A DNA stretch of 64,000 bases from Alphaproteobacteria bacterium. GTDB lineage: Bacteria; Pseudomonadota; Alphaproteobacteria; Thalassobaculales; Thalassobaculaceae. Positions 34,054 through 44,319 of this stretch are shown in pieces; the first letter of the stretch is position 1; every line of letters starts with the position of its first letter. The notes under the pieces were generated by a model. The model was not told where the DNA came from, searched no databases, and was given only the letters and a program-made list of their open reading frames with translations. The stretch lies in assembly GCA_022822665.1 (NCBI GenBank), contig JAJEAR010000082.1, positions 62,001-126,000 of the forward strand. Reading direction: 5' to 3'. The translations under genes and the position numbers were made by a program.

Positions 34054-35627
34054 GCAAGCGCGGTGGGCATCGGGGCGCGGTCGACGGCGGCGATCTCTGC
34101 GCGGGCCAGCCGTTCAAGCAGTTGCGCCCTGACGGTTGCGTGCTCCGGGTCATTCCACAGGTTGTCCATTTCCCCGGGGTCGCGTTCGAGGTCGTAGATT
34201 TCTCCCCAGTCCGCGCCCAGGGTGAGCGAGATGCGCCACCTGCGGTCGAGCAGGGAATGAACCCGCGGTGGACAGTCGAGGAAGGCGGCGGTGCGCTGAT
34301 GGTCGTACTGGACCAGCACGCTGTCACGGTGCTCGGTGCGCCTGCCCGCGATCACCGGCAGCAGGCTCTGGCCCTGCATGCCGTCTCCGGGCTCCAGCCC
34401 GGCCCGTTCGAGGATGGTCGCCGGGATATCGATGCTCTGGGCGATGGCGCCGGTCTGCTCCGGACCGGCGCGCCCGCCGGTATCGGACCAGATGAAGGGG
34501 ACCCGGGTCAGGGTTCGATACTGTTCGGCGCCCTTGAACAGCAGCCGGTGGTCGCCGAGATGATCGCCGTGATCCGAGGTGAACATCACCACGGTGTCTG
34601 AACGCCGCACCTGCGCCAGGACGGTACCGATGGCATCGTCGATACAGGCGATCATGCCGGCCGTGAGAGCCTGCGCCTCCTGCGCCTCCCGGGCACTGAC
34701 GGCGATCGTGCCCATTGCCGAGAGGTTCGCGGTCCCGTCCTCACGCTGGGCGATGGCGCTCGCGACGTGCGGTGGCGGAACCCAGTCGTTTCGCAGGAAC
34801 GCCTCCGGCACCGGGAACTGTTCCGGCCGGTAGAGGTCCCAGTACCGGCCGGGCGGATTGAACGGGTGATGCGGGTCCGGGAAGGAGACCATCAGGAAAA
34901 ACGGCCGCTCGTCGGCGGACTCGAGCCAGGCCGTTGCCCGGTCGGCGACGAAGGCGGTGGAGTAGAGGTGTTCGGGAATGGCGGTCCTCACGGCCTGCGG
35001 GCAGGAATAGTCGTGGGCGAGCGCGTTGGCGGGTCCGAGCAGGCGGTGTGCGTCCGCGTCCCGCGCCGCAAGCCAGCGCCGGTAGTCGCCGCCCACATCG
35101 TCACCGTGACCGGTCACCAGTTCGACGTGATCGAACCCGTAGAACGGTGTCGCGACCCGGGCGTCGGCACCCGCCCAGTGTCCCGGGGTTTCCTGGGAGT
35201 ACCGGACCCCGGCAAGGTCGCGGCGCAGCGGGTCGCGCAGTGCGGCAGGTGGCTGGCCGAACCCGTCGCGGGCCGCAGGCCGCTCGAGCGGCGGGGGAAT
35301 ATCGGTGAAGTTCTGCAGGTGGCTCTTGCCGATGAGCGCCGTGCGGTAACCGGCATCGCGCAGCAGGTCGACGAAGGTGACCGACGACAGGTCAAGCGGG
35401 ATGCCGTTGCAGCGCACGCCGTGCAGCGAGGGCATCCGGCCGGTCATGATGCTGGCCCGGTTCGGCATGCAGACCGGACTTGCCACGTGGAACTCGTCGA
35501 ATCGGGTTCCGGTCCCAGCGATACTGTCGATATTGGGGGTGCGCAGCACCGGGTGACCGCTGCAGCCGAGAAAGTCGGCGCGGTGCTGGTCGGTGATGAA
35601 CATCACGAAGTTGGGCCGTGCCGCCAT
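34050..35627 (-). CDS. Sulfatase (arylsulfatase/choline-sulfatase family)
   Basis: The 525-residue protein shows the sulfatase signature CMPNR (Cys53, Arg57) in which cysteine is converted to formylglycine, the N-terminal metal-binding TDQHR (Asp13), and FTSDHGDHLGDH with further metal ligands. No signal peptide is visible, so it is likely cytoplasmic. The ATG at 35627 starts the family strand ARPNFVMFI; upstream open sequence belongs to the hisI region. It is last in an apparent operon after hisI. The substrate (sulfate or phosphonate ester) is undetermined. Confidence 0.9.
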   Translation of the reverse strand: MAARPNFVMFITDQHRADFLGCSGHPVLRTPNIDSIAGTGTRFDEFHVASPVCMPNRASIMTGRMPSLHGVRCNGIPLDLSSVTFVDLLRDAGYRTALIGKSHLQNFTDIPPPLERPAARDGFGQPPAALRDPLRRDLAGVRYSQETPGHWAGADARVATPFYGFDHVELVTGHGDDVGGDYRRWLAARDADAHRLLGPANALAHDYSCPQAVRTAIPEHLYSTAFVADRATAWLESADERPFFLMVSFPDPHHPFNPPGRYWDLYRPEQFPVPEAFLRNDWVPPPHVASAIAQREDGTANLSAMGTIAVSAREAQEAQALTAGMIACIDDAIGTVLAQVRRSDTVVMFTSDHGDHLGDHRLLFKGAEQYRTLTRVPFIWSDTGGRAGPEQTGAIAQSIDIPATILERAGLEPGDGMQGQSLLPVIAGRRTEHRDSVLVQYDHQRTAAFLDCPPRVHSLLDRRWRISLTLGADWGEIYDLERDPGEMDNLWNDPEHATVRAQLLERLARAEIAAVDRAPMPTALA

Positions 35628-35686
35628 TGCTGTTTCCCACCGGTTTTCAGATTTCGAACCAGGTCCAGTCGATCGCCCTGATCGGG

Positions 35687-36103
35687 TCAATCGGTCCGGC
35701 GTCCGTAGACCTCGTGCGGATCGAACACCGGTGCATCTCCGACGGGGGCCAGGCCTTCCGGCGTTACCCGACGGTAGAAGCAGGACCTGTAGCCAACATG
35801 ACAGGCAGCCCCGGTCTGGCGCACGATGAGCCAGATCGTGTCCTGATCGCAGTCGATCCTGATGTCCTCGACATGCTGGACGTGGCCGCTGGTCTCGCCC
35901 TTGCGCCACAGTTCCCGGCGCGAGCGGCTCCAGTAGTGGGCGGTTCCGGTCTCCACGGTGCGGTCCAGCGCCTCGGCGTTCATCCAGGCGACCATCAGCA
36001 CGTCACCGCCCTCCGCGTCGGTCACCACGCACGGAAGGAGACCGTGTGCGTCGAACCGGGGCGTGAGCCGGTCTCCGGCTTCGAGCGAACTGTCGGCAGG
36101 CAT
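35687..36103 (-). CDS. hisI: Phosphoribosyl-AMP cyclohydrolase
   Basis: HisI opens the purine ring of PR-AMP in histidine biosynthesis. The 138-residue protein shows the metal-binding cysteines in DCDQD and [12 protein letters not shown], and the family signature [19 protein letters not shown]. It is the stand-alone form, without a fused HisE domain. The ATG at 36103 gives the normal length. Placement between an aminotransferase and a sulfatase, away from other his genes, is unusual though stand-alone hisI genes are often unlinked in alphaproteobacteria. Confidence 0.93.
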   Translation of the reverse strand: MPADSSLEAGDRLTPRFDAHGLLPCVVTDAEGGDVLMVAWMNAEALDRTVETGTAHYWSRSRRELWRKGETSGHVQHVEDIRIDCDQDTIWLIVRQTGAACHVGYRSCFYRRVTPEGLAPVGDAPVFDPHEVYGRRTD

Positions 36104-36125
36104 CGGCGGCTCCTCCAGGGGTATC

Positions 36126-37319
36126 TCACGCGGCCGGGGCGCTCCGGCGGTCCAGGCTCTCTCGCAGGCGATCGCCGACCGCGGCAATGTCTCCTTCCTC
36201 GACATTGGCATAGGCAAGCCGCAGACAGCGTTCCTGGCCGGGTCCGAAGAAGGTTCCGGGCAGGCACAGAAGGTTGTGGTCATCGGCCAGGCGCCGGGCG
36301 ACGGCGGTGCTGTCCTCGCCCTCGAACGGGTGCCGGACATAGGCGAAGTAGGCGCCACACGAGATCAGCTCGTATCCGAGGTCGTTCGAACGGAACAGCG
36401 CGGCCAGTGCGTCGCGCCGCCGGTTGATCATGGCGCATTTCTCCCGCACCCAGTCCGACAGTTCGCACAGGCCGAACAGGGCACCGTCCTGGGCGATACG
36501 CGATGCGCAGATCGAGATCGTGTCCATGACCTTGGTCGCCTGCGCGATGACCTCGTCTCCGGCGACCAGCGACCCGACCCGGTAGCCGGTCAGGCTGAAC
36601 GACTTGGAAAAACTGTAGAGCTGTACCAGGTTGCGTCCCCAGTCCGGATCCTGGAACAGGGCATGGGCCGGAAGCGTGTCCAGGAAATCCCGGTAGGTTT
36701 CGTCGAGGACCAGCGCGATCCCGCGCGACACCGCGAGGTCGTGGAACGCGGCAAGCACCTCGGGCGGGCAGGTCGCACCGGTCGGGTTGTTCGGGGTGAC
36801 CAGCACGATGGCGCGGGTGCGCTCCGTGATCAGCCGGGCCGCGTCGGCGGGATCCGGCACACCGGACCGGTCGGGGCGGAACGGGAGGCCGACCGGAACG
36901 ATCCCCTGCATCTGCGCCCACATCTGGTGGTTGAAGTAGTACGGAACCGGCAGGATCACCTCGTCTCCGGACCGTGCCAGCGTCAGCAGGGCCACGCAGA
37001 AGGCCTGGTTGCATCCGGCGGTGATCAGCACGTTCGACGGCGCGATCGCACCGCCGTACTCGACGGTCATGCGTGCGGCAAGGGCCTCCCGCAGCGGCGG
37101 GATGCCGGTGATCGGGGTGTACTGCGCGGTCTCGAACAACGCCGTCCGTTCCGCGAGGTGCTGGCGCAGGGCCCCGGCTGGCGGATAGCTCGGAACCGCC
37201 TGGGCCAGGTCGAGCAACGGCCGACCGGCCGGGAATCGCCGTCCCTCGACCCAGGTGCGGACTTCCGCGATCGGCGGGTCGATGCTTCTGACCAGGTCCG
37301 GGTTGAGCGTGACGGTCAT
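36126..37319 (-). CDS. Aminotransferase class I/II (PLP-dependent)
   Basis: The 397-residue fold type I enzyme has the PLP lysine in [14 protein letters not shown], the VTPNNPTGA loop, and a C-terminal [12 protein letters not shown] that resembles the substrate-carboxylate arginine segment of aspartate-type transaminases. It lies 10 bases downstream of a Gfo/Idh-type oxidoreductase and 22 bases upstream of hisI on the same strand. The amino acid substrate is not known; linkage to hisI does not make it a histidinol-phosphate aminotransferase. Confidence 0.9.
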   Translation of the reverse strand: MTVTLNPDLVRSIDPPIAEVRTWVEGRRFPAGRPLLDLAQAVPSYPPAGALRQHLAERTALFETAQYTPITGIPPLREALAARMTVEYGGAIAPSNVLITAGCNQAFCVALLTLARSGDEVILPVPYYFNHQMWAQMQGIVPVGLPFRPDRSGVPDPADAARLITERTRAIVLVTPNNPTGATCPPEVLAAFHDLAVSRGIALVLDETYRDFLDTLPAHALFQDPDWGRNLVQLYSFSKSFSLTGYRVGSLVAGDEVIAQATKVMDTISICASRIAQDGALFGLCELSDWVREKCAMINRRRDALAALFRSNDLGYELISCGAYFAYVRHPFEGEDSTAVARRLADDHNLLCLPGTFFGPGQERCLRLAYANVEEGDIAAVGDRLRESLDRRSAPAA

Positions 37320-37329
37320 CGCGGTCGCC

Positions 37330-38388
37330 TCACACCCCTCCCTGCAGTGGCAGGGGAACCCTCACGCCGCACGACATCGATATCTGGACTGCGTCTGTCC
37401 ATTCCATGTAGCGCACTCCGGTATCGAAATCGGTCAACCTGACCGGTTCGAGACCGCGAATCGCGTTTACGAACTCTTCCTCGACACGCCATCGGTCGAC
37501 CAGCGCCGGGTCGGGCTCGACCACCGAGGGCGCGGCATCGCCGCGGCGTGCCGCCGAGACCGTCAGGCCGTCAGCGCCCTGCCGGACCTGCAGCGTGCCC
37601 TCGGTTCCGTAGATCAGGACGTCGGCCGGTGAGGGGGGATGGCCGGCCACCGTGGTGACGCACAGGCGCATCTGGCCGCCCTGGGCCAGTGGACCGGTAA
37701 CATCGATGTAGTCGGGAATGTCGGTCGCCTTCCGGTGCCCGTCGGCATCGAGCCGGTGCCGGACCACGGTCTGCCCGACCGCGCAGACCGCCGACATCGG
37801 GCCCACCCAGCGCATCAGCGCCTCGTACCAGATGCCGAGCCCCATGATGTTGTTGCCTGACAGGTCGCGGTCGTGCCGCCAGTGCAGAGGTGCCCCGGGA
37901 TTGGCATAGCTGCTCGAGACCGCGACCCTGGCGTCGAGCGCCACGATCTCGCCGAGCTGTCCCGACGCGATCATCGAGATCACGGTGCGGTCCACCGGCA
38001 GGGTGTGCGGTGCCGGCACGATCTGGGCCACCAACTCCGGGTACCGGCGCGCCGCGGCCCGCATGGCGTGGGCCTCGGTGGCGTTCATGGCCATCCGGGC
38101 CTCGCACAGCACGTGCTTGCCATGCTCGAGCGCCGCCACGGTGAGCGGCGCGTGCATGTACGGCCAGGTTCCGATGCACACCGCGTCGACGCTCTCGTCC
38201 TCCAGTACCTCGCGCCAGTGCGCGACCGGCCGGGCGATGGCGAACTCCTCCGCGACCCGGCGTGCCGAGTCGAGCGTTCGGTTGGCAACGCAGACAAGTT
38301 CCACACCGTCGATGTTCAGGAAACCGGGGATATGCCGCGACCGGGTGTTGCCCCCGGCGCCGATCAGGCCGATGCGAACGGTGTCCAT
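37330..38388 (-). CDS. Gfo/Idh/MocA-family oxidoreductase
   Basis: The 352-residue NAD(P)-dependent dehydrogenase begins RIGLIGAGGNTRSRHIPG, with the Rossmann glycines at residues 10-13. The EKP catalytic element is changed to CEARMAM. The C-terminal domain includes the GLGIWYEALMRWVG helix. It is the first gene of a four-gene minus-strand set (oxidoreductase, aminotransferase, hisI, sulfatase). Members act on sugars, inositols or amino-sugar derivatives; the substrate is unknown. Confidence 0.88.
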   Translation of the reverse strand: MDTVRIGLIGAGGNTRSRHIPGFLNIDGVELVCVANRTLDSARRVAEEFAIARPVAHWREVLEDESVDAVCIGTWPYMHAPLTVAALEHGKHVLCEARMAMNATEAHAMRAAARRYPELVAQIVPAPHTLPVDRTVISMIASGQLGEIVALDARVAVSSSYANPGAPLHWRHDRDLSGNNIMGLGIWYEALMRWVGPMSAVCAVGQTVVRHRLDADGHRKATDIPDYIDVTGPLAQGGQMRLCVTTVAGHPPSPADVLIYGTEGTLQVRQGADGLTVSAARRGDAAPSVVEPDPALVDRWRVEEEFVNAIRGLEPVRLTDFDTGVRYMEWTDAVQISMSCGVRVPLPLQGGV

Positions 38389-38454
38389 GCTGTCTCCCTG
38401 CCGCGGTTGTTCGTGGTCAGCGCGCCCCGTGTAGCACGATTCGCGGCCGCGCGG

Positions 38455-38916
38455 TCACCGCACGGAACGCTGCCAGGTCCGCGCCGGGGTCCCGAACACC
38501 GGGAGCGAGGCTCCCGCCGGTTGCAGGCCAACATCGGCGAGGAAGGCCGCCGCCGCGGCCAGGCCGTCCGGAACGGTGATGGCCAGGGTGGTTGAACCGT
38601 CCGAACGCGCCAGCGTGACGCAGGCATCGACAAGGTGCCGGCCGGCGCCGCGCCGCCGGTGGCCGGCATCGACCCCGAGCAGGCGAATGACGGCCCGGTC
38701 GTGGCCGGCTGCCTGTTCCGGCGGCTGGTAGACGGCCAGTCCGACCAGGATCGCATCGGCGATCGCGACGACGAGTTCCCCGCCCTCGCGCAGGCTCGCG
38801 ACCCCACGGACCACCTCGCGGGCGTCGGGTGCCGCAATTACCGGTGCGAAGATGCGCCACGACAGGGCAGCCGCGGCTTCGTATTCCTCGAGCAGGGCGT
38901 GCCGGACAGCGATCAT
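38455..38916 (-). CDS. GNAT-family N-acetyltransferase
   Basis: The 153-residue protein has the GNAT acetyl-CoA loop RLLGVDAGHRRRGAGRHLVD (R/QxxGxG/A pattern) and flanking strands. The ATG at 38916 overlaps the soxG stop by four bases, so it is the last gene of the sarcosine oxidase operon and translationally coupled to it. Its substrate may be a product or inhibitor of the pathway; this is inference from location only. Confidence 0.8.
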   Translation of the reverse strand: MIAVRHALLEEYEAAAALSWRIFAPVIAAPDAREVVRGVASLREGGELVVAIADAILVGLAVYQPPEQAAGHDRAVIRLLGVDAGHRRRGAGRHLVDACVTLARSDGSTTLAITVPDGLAAAAAFLADVGLQPAGASLPVFGTPARTWQRSVR

Positions 38917-39509
38917 CCTGCCTCGACACGTACCCCGAATTCCCCGCCCGCGTCCGTGAGCCACGTCCACAGCCAGGCCGCGAAGCTGCAGGAGACCAGC
39001 AGGTCGTATCCCGGCCGATCATCGACCTGCCACAGGGTTGTCCTGACCCGACCGATCCGCGACTGCGCTGCGGACCCCACCGAGAAACTGCGGGGGTGCA
39101 GGTCGAGGGCGCAGCCCTGGGCCAGAACCTCGCGCGCCCGGGGACCCGACAGGCGGATCACGGTTGACTGGTCGCTGACGTCGGTGACCGCGACCCCTCC
39201 CGCGGCCAGGGCGTCGAGCAGCCCGTCCTCCCGTCCGGGTGGCGTGACCACGAGCCATTCGTCCGGTCCGAGCCAGATCACGGCCAGGGCGTCGTGGAAC
39301 ACGCACCGGTTCGGAGTTATCGGCGGCGCGGTGCCCACCGTGCGCTGCACGATGTCGTTGAAGTCGGTGTCGTGCGGGTCCCCGCGCAGGAGCAGCTTGC
39401 CGAGGAGGCGGCGTTCCCGGATGGTGATCCCCGCATCCCGAGGCCCACCGGGTGGTGTCGCGAGGACATCGATCGGGGTGACACAGGCCTGCGCGCCGTG
39501 ATCAGCCAT
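38913..39509 (-). CDS. soxG: Sarcosine oxidase subunit gamma
   Basis: The 198-residue subunit is related to the GcvT fold and completes the heterotetramer that oxidises sarcosine (N-methylglycine) to glycine and formaldehyde equivalents. Typical segments are ITIRERRLLGKLLLRG, WLGPDEWLVVTPPG and SDQSTVIRLSGPRAREVLAQGC (read with the breaks of the actual chain). Its ATG overlaps the soxA stop by eight bases. Confidence 0.88.
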   Translation of the reverse strand: MADHGAQACVTPIDVLATPPGGPRDAGITIRERRLLGKLLLRGDPHDTDFNDIVQRTVGTAPPITPNRCVFHDALAVIWLGPDEWLVVTPPGREDGLLDALAAGGVAVTDVSDQSTVIRLSGPRAREVLAQGCALDLHPRSFSVGSAAQSRIGRVRTTLWQVDDRPGYDLLVSCSFAAWLWTWLTDAGGEFGVRVEAG

Positions 39510-42504
39510 GCATGCGTTCTCCCTCGGGATCGAAGAACCGGGGCTCGGAAACCACGGCGCCCACCACGCGGTCTGCCAGCGGGATCGACACCGTCTCGCC
39601 CACCATCGAGCGCCCGCCCTTGACCAGTGCGAGCGCGATCGGACGCCCGCAGGTCGGGCTGTGGTAGCTCGAGGTCACATGGCCGATCATGGTCATCGGT
39701 GGCCTGGACCGCACGGTCTCGACCACCTGGGCGCCCTCGGGGATCACGTCGCGGGGATCCTCGCTCAGCAGGCCCACCAGCTGCTTGCGGTCGGGCGCGA
39801 GCAGGTCGCGGCGGGCCAGTCCCCGTTTGCCGATGAAGTCGGTCTTCGCCTTCGAGACGATCCAGTCCATCCCGAGGTCGATCGGGGTGACGGTCCCGTC
39901 GGTCTCCTGGCCGACGATGATGAAGCCCTTCTCCGCGCGCAGCACATGCATGGCCTCGGTGCCGTAGGGACACAGGCCAAGCGGTTCTCCCGCGGCCACG
40001 AGGGCCTCCCACAGCGCCAGTCCGTGCCTGCGGCGTACGTTGATCTCGAAACTGATCTCGCCGCTGAAGGAGATGCGGAAGATCCGGGCCGGGATTCCGG
40101 CGACGGTTCCCTCGCGCATCGACATGAACGGAAACGCTTCGGCCGACAGGTCGACATCGGTGCACAGTCGGCCGAGCAGCTCCCGGCTGCGTGGCCCGCA
40201 CAGGGCCGCCACGGCCCAGTGTTCGGTCACGGAGGTGAGCCGCACATCGAGATCCGGCCATTCCGTCTGCAGCCATTCCTCGAGCCAGTCGAGGACCGTT
40301 CCGGCGCCGCCGGTGGTTGTGGTCATGTGGAAGCGGTTCTCGGCCAGGCGGGTCGTCACCCCGTCGTCCATGACCATGCCGTCTTCCCCGAGCATCAGCC
40401 CGTACCGGGCCCGGCCGGGTTGCAGACGAAGCCAGGAGTTGGTGTAGACCCGGTTCAGGAACTCGGCCGCGTCCGCTCCCTGGATGTCGATCTTGCCCAG
40501 GGTTGAGGCATCGAGCAGCCCCACGGCCTCGCGTGCGGCGGTGACCTCGCGGTCGACGGCCTGGCGCATGGATTCACCGGGCCGCGGGTAGTACCAGGCC
40601 CGCATCCACTGGCCTACGTGCTCGAAGGTCGCACCGTGCGCACGGTGCCACGGGTCCATGGCGGTGGTCCGCACCGGATCGAACAGCGTACCGATGGTTC
40701 GCCCGGCGTAGGCGCCGATCGCGGCCGGCGTGTAGGGTGGACGGAAGGTGGTATGCCCGACGCCCGGAATGTCACTGCCCAGCACCTCTCCCATTATGGC
40801 GAGCGCGTTGATGTTCGAGGTCTTGCCCTGGTCGGTCCCCATGCCGGTGGTGGTGTAGCGCTTCAGATGTTCGACCGAGGTGTAGCCCTCGCGTGCGGCG
40901 AGGTGCACGTCGGCCGCGGTGACGTCGTTCTGGAAGTCGACGAAATGCTTGGCGAGCGGCCGACCCGGCCTGCCGGGCGGCACTGTCCACAGATGATCCG
41001 GCAGCGACTGTGAATGCTCGAGGACTCGGGGCAGGGGGGCCTCGATTTCCTCGTGGCCGGCCGTGCGTGCCGCGGCGCCGCCCGCCGCATGACCCTCTGC
41101 GAGACACCCCGCTACCGACATGGTGCCGGCACAGCCGCCGACCGGTGTTGCCTGTTGCAGGGTGGCGTCGGGAAGGAAGGCCCCGAGCGCCTCGTCCCAT
41201 GCGAGCGAGCCGCCGCCCTGCGAGAACAGGTGCACGGCGGGTGTCCAGCCGCCTGAGACGGCCAGGGTGTCGCAACTGATGGTCCGGCGGCGGCCGGTGA
41301 AGCCCTGGCCGTCGCCGGAGAGTTTTCGGATGGTGATCGATCGCAGCCGGTGCCATCCCGCGGTGCCGGCAACGGCGTGCCCGGCGTGGACCGCGAGGCC
41401 GGCGGCCCGTACGGCATCGACCAGGGGACCGGCGGGGTTTGCCCGCACATCGACGATTGCCGGTACCTCGACACCATGCCGCACCAGCACGAGCGCGGTG
41501 CGGTAGGCGTCGTCGTTGCTGCAGAACACGGCGACCCGGCGACCCGGCGTGACGCCGTAGCGGGTGATGTACCCGCGCACGGCCGAGGCCAGCATGATGC
41601 CCGGGCGGTCGTTGTCGGAGAACACCAGCGGCCGTTCGTGGGCGCCGGTCGCAAGGATCACCTGGCGCGCCCGGACCTTCCACAGGGTGCACCGCGGCCT
41701 GCCGCTTCCCTCGTGCGGGGCGCGGTGCTGCAGCATGGTCAGGAACCCGTGGTCGTGCAGGCCATTGACGGTTGTGCGCGTCAGCACGGTCAGTTCGGGC
41801 ATGGCCTGCAGGTCCGCGATCAGCGCGGGCAGCCAGTCGGCCGCCGGCCGGCCGTCGATCTCCACATCGTCCTCGTCCAGCAGCGATCCGCCCGGTTCCG
41901 GCTGTTCGTCCGCCAGGATCACGCGGGCGCCGCTTCGCCCGGCCGCGGCGGCGGCCGCGAGACCTGCCGGTCCGGCTCCGACAACCAGCACGTCACAGTG
42001 TGCATGAACCTGCCTGTAGTGGTCGGGGTCGGGACCGGGTGGAGCCCTGCCCAGACCGGCGACGCGCCGGATCCAGTGTTCGTACCGCAGCCACCATCCG
42101 GGCGGCCACATGAATGTCTTGTAATAGAACCCGGCAGGCAGCAGCGGCGACAGCAGGCTGTTGATGGCACCGATGTCGGCACGCAGCAGCGGCCATCGGT
42201 TCTGGCTGGCCGCGATCAGCCCGTCGGTGAGCTCGATACGGGTTGCGCGCTGGTTCGGAGTGGTTCCGTTGCCGATCCCGCACTGGACCAGCGCGTTCGG
42301 TTCTTCCGCACCCAGGGCCACGATGCCTCGGGGCCGATGGTACTTGAAACTGCGGGCAACGAGGCTGACACCGTTGGCAAGGAGGGCGGAAGCGAGCGTG
42401 TCGCCGCTCAGGCCCTCGAAGTCGCGCCCGTCGAACCGGAACCGGACCGGTCGGGTGCGGTCGATCCGTCCTCCCTTCTCCAGCCTGTTGGAGCGGCGCC
42501 TCAT
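39502..42504 (-). CDS. soxA: Sarcosine oxidase subunit alpha
   Basis: This 1000-residue subunit contains, in order: a 2Fe-2S-ferredoxin-like N-terminal domain without obvious cluster cysteines (about 18-105, with SFKYHRPRGI), a pyridine-nucleotide/FAD domain starting at CDVLVVGAGPAGLAAA (about 170-470), a SoxA linker with TGMGTDQGKTSN (about 560-580), and a GcvT-like folate-binding domain (about 610-1000). It binds NAD+ and passes one-carbon units to tetrahydrofolate. The ATG at 42504 overlaps the soxD stop by four bases. Length is normal for the family. Confidence 0.94.
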   Translation of the reverse strand: MRRRSNRLEKGGRIDRTRPVRFRFDGRDFEGLSGDTLASALLANGVSLVARSFKYHRPRGIVALGAEEPNALVQCGIGNGTTPNQRATRIELTDGLIAASQNRWPLLRADIGAINSLLSPLLPAGFYYKTFMWPPGWWLRYEHWIRRVAGLGRAPPGPDPDHYRQVHAHCDVLVVGAGPAGLAAAAAAGRSGARVILADEQPEPGGSLLDEDDVEIDGRPAADWLPALIADLQAMPELTVLTRTTVNGLHDHGFLTMLQHRAPHEGSGRPRCTLWKVRARQVILATGAHERPLVFSDNDRPGIMLASAVRGYITRYGVTPGRRVAVFCSNDDAYRTALVLVRHGVEVPAIVDVRANPAGPLVDAVRAAGLAVHAGHAVAGTAGWHRLRSITIRKLSGDGQGFTGRRRTISCDTLAVSGGWTPAVHLFSQGGGSLAWDEALGAFLPDATLQQATPVGGCAGTMSVAGCLAEGHAAGGAAARTAGHEEIEAPLPRVLEHSQSLPDHLWTVPPGRPGRPLAKHFVDFQNDVTAADVHLAAREGYTSVEHLKRYTTTGMGTDQGKTSNINALAIMGEVLGSDIPGVGHTTFRPPYTPAAIGAYAGRTIGTLFDPVRTTAMDPWHRAHGATFEHVGQWMRAWYYPRPGESMRQAVDREVTAAREAVGLLDASTLGKIDIQGADAAEFLNRVYTNSWLRLQPGRARYGLMLGEDGMVMDDGVTTRLAENRFHMTTTTGGAGTVLDWLEEWLQTEWPDLDVRLTSVTEHWAVAALCGPRSRELLGRLCTDVDLSAEAFPFMSMREGTVAGIPARIFRISFSGEISFEINVRRRHGLALWEALVAAGEPLGLCPYGTEAMHVLRAEKGFIIVGQETDGTVTPIDLGMDWIVSKAKTDFIGKRGLARRDLLAPDRKQLVGLLSEDPRDVIPEGAQVVETVRSRPPMTMIGHVTSSYHSPTCGRPIALALVKGGRSMVGETVSIPLADRVVGAVVSEPRFFDPEGERMHG

Positions 42505-42851
42505 CCGCCGCGGTTCCGCGCGTTGAGTTCGGCCGCGCTGTTGCGCCGCCAGTTGTCGCGCCACGCCGCCAGGCCGGCCCGCGAGCGCGGCAACTCGCCC
42601 ATCGGGTAGATCTCCAGGATTCGGTTGGTCGCCGTGTCGCGCACCATGTTGAACCAGCGCCGGCAGCCGTCCGAATGACACCAGCGTTCCAGGTGCAGGC
42701 CCCGGGGGTTCTGCTGCAGGAACAGGTACTCGGCGAATTCCTCGTCCGACAGCGCAGACGGGTCGGCGGGCCGGAGGGTGTGGGCCTCGCCGCCGTAGTG
42801 GAACTCGGCGTCGTCACGGGGTCCGCACCATGGACAGTCGATCAGCAGCAT
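42501..42851 (-). CDS. soxD: Sarcosine oxidase subunit delta
   Basis: The 116-residue zinc-binding subunit has the expected ligands: CPWC near the start (Cys6, Cys9), His59 and Cys63 in CHSDGCRRWF. Its stop overlaps the soxA start. The last 20 residues are arginine-rich. It lies 10 bases downstream of soxB. Confidence 0.92.
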   Translation of the reverse strand: MLLIDCPWCGPRDDAEFHYGGEAHTLRPADPSALSDEEFAEYLFLQQNPRGLHLERWCHSDGCRRWFNMVRDTATNRILEIYPMGELPRSRAGLAAWRDNWRRNSAAELNARNRGG

Positions 42852-42861
42852 GCCGGTCTCC

Positions 42862-44160
42862 TCAGTGCGCCACCCCGGCGGCGCCGTGCTCGTCGATCAG
42901 GTAGCCGCCGACGAACCGGTCCAGCGAGAACGGGGCCGCTATCGCGTTGGGCTCGTCGCGGGCAACGAGATCGGCGAACACGTGGCCCGAGCCCGGCGTG
43001 GCCTTGAAACCGCCGGTACCCCAGCCGCAGTTGAAGTAGAGGTTGCGCACCGGTGTCCTTGAGATGATCGGCGACGCATCCGGGCAGGTATCGACGATCC
43101 CGCCCCAGGACCGGAGCATCGACAGGCGCGACAGGCATGGAAACAGCTCGACCGCGGCTGCGAGCATGCCCTCGATCACGGTCATGCTGCCGCGCTGCGT
43201 GTAGGAGTTGTAGGAGTCTGCCCCGGCGCCCAGGACCATCTCCCCCTTGTCCGACTGGCTCACGTACATGTGCACCGCGTTGGACATGATGACGACGTCA
43301 AGGATGGGCTTGATCGGCTCGGAAACCAGGGCCTGCAGCGGCCGGCTGGTGACCGGGAGCCGGAACCCGGCCAGTTCGGCGAGAACGCCGGCGTGGCCCG
43401 CCACGACGCAGGCGACCTTCGATGCACGAATCGGGCCGCGCGTGGTCTCCACGCCCCTGACCGTGCCCTGGTCGATCCTGAACCCGGTCACGGCGCAGTT
43501 CTGGATGATGTCGACTCCACGCGCATCGGCGGCCCGGGCGTATCCCCAGGCGACCGCATCGTGTCGCGCGGTGCCGCCGCGGCGCTGGATGAAACCGCCC
43601 ATGACCGGGTAGCGCAGGTTCGGACTGGTATCCATGATCGGGACCAGCCGCCTGATCTCGTCGGGTGTGAGTACGTCGGAATCGATGCCGTTCAGGCGGA
43701 TCGCCTCGACCCGGCGCCGCATCTCGCGCAGTTCGTGTTCGGAATGCGCGAGGGTGAGCACCCCGCGCTGGCTGAACATCAGGTTGAAGTTGAGCTCCTG
43801 CGAGAGGCCCTCCCACAGTTTCATCGCGTGCTCGTAGATCGCGGCACTCTCGTCCCAGAGATAGTTGGAGCGGATGATCGTGGTGTTGCGCCCGGTGTTG
43901 CCGCCGCCGATCCAGCTCTTCTCGAGCACGGCAATCCGGCGGACACCGTGCAGGCTGGCGAGGTAGTAGGCGGTGGCAAGGCCGTGGCCGCCGCCACCGA
44001 CGACGATGACATCGTACTCTTCCGCCGGCTCGGGCGATCGCCATGCCGGTGTCCAGTTGCGGTGTCCCGCAACGGCGTTGCGCGCGAGGCTGAACAGCGA
44101 ATACCGGCGCGAGCCGAAGATGTCGTCGCCGCGCTTCCGGTTCGACATCGGCAGTCTCAT
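42862..44160 (-). CDS. soxB: Sarcosine oxidase subunit beta
   Basis: The 432-residue FAD subunit carries the catalytic amine-oxidising site. The dinucleotide motif [15 protein letters not shown] lies at about residues 53-67, followed by [22 protein letters not shown], the family signature. The C-terminal end contains [20 protein letters not shown]. The ATG at 44160 has AAGGGGAA upstream; one at 44148 and an extended frame to 44214 are alternatives. It is first in the soxB-D-A-G order. Confidence 0.94.
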   Translation of the reverse strand: MRLPMSNRKRGDDIFGSRRYSLFSLARNAVAGHRNWTPAWRSPEPAEEYDVIVVGGGGHGLATAYYLASLHGVRRIAVLEKSWIGGGNTGRNTTIIRSNYLWDESAAIYEHAMKLWEGLSQELNFNLMFSQRGVLTLAHSEHELREMRRRVEAIRLNGIDSDVLTPDEIRRLVPIMDTSPNLRYPVMGGFIQRRGGTARHDAVAWGYARAADARGVDIIQNCAVTGFRIDQGTVRGVETTRGPIRASKVACVVAGHAGVLAELAGFRLPVTSRPLQALVSEPIKPILDVVIMSNAVHMYVSQSDKGEMVLGAGADSYNSYTQRGSMTVIEGMLAAAVELFPCLSRLSMLRSWGGIVDTCPDASPIISRTPVRNLYFNCGWGTGGFKATPGSGHVFADLVARDEPNAIAAPFSLDRFVGGYLIDEHGAAGVAH

Positions 44161-44319
44161 CCCCGGGTTCCCCTTCCCGGCGCCCGATGCTGCATGCGTA
44201 TCCTCTCCGACCATAAGGCACTGCCGCGTGCGTTCGCACTCAACCTGACGCCGGGCGCTCCCGCTGCGTGTGCAGTGTACGACTGAATGTGACGGGTCCG
44301 GAACACTTGCGCTCCCGGC

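Noticed and set aside
42505-42681. N-terminal extension of soxA to 42681
   Set aside because: The frame is open but covers soxD, and SoxA homologues start close to the ATG at 42504, which gives the normal four-base overlap.
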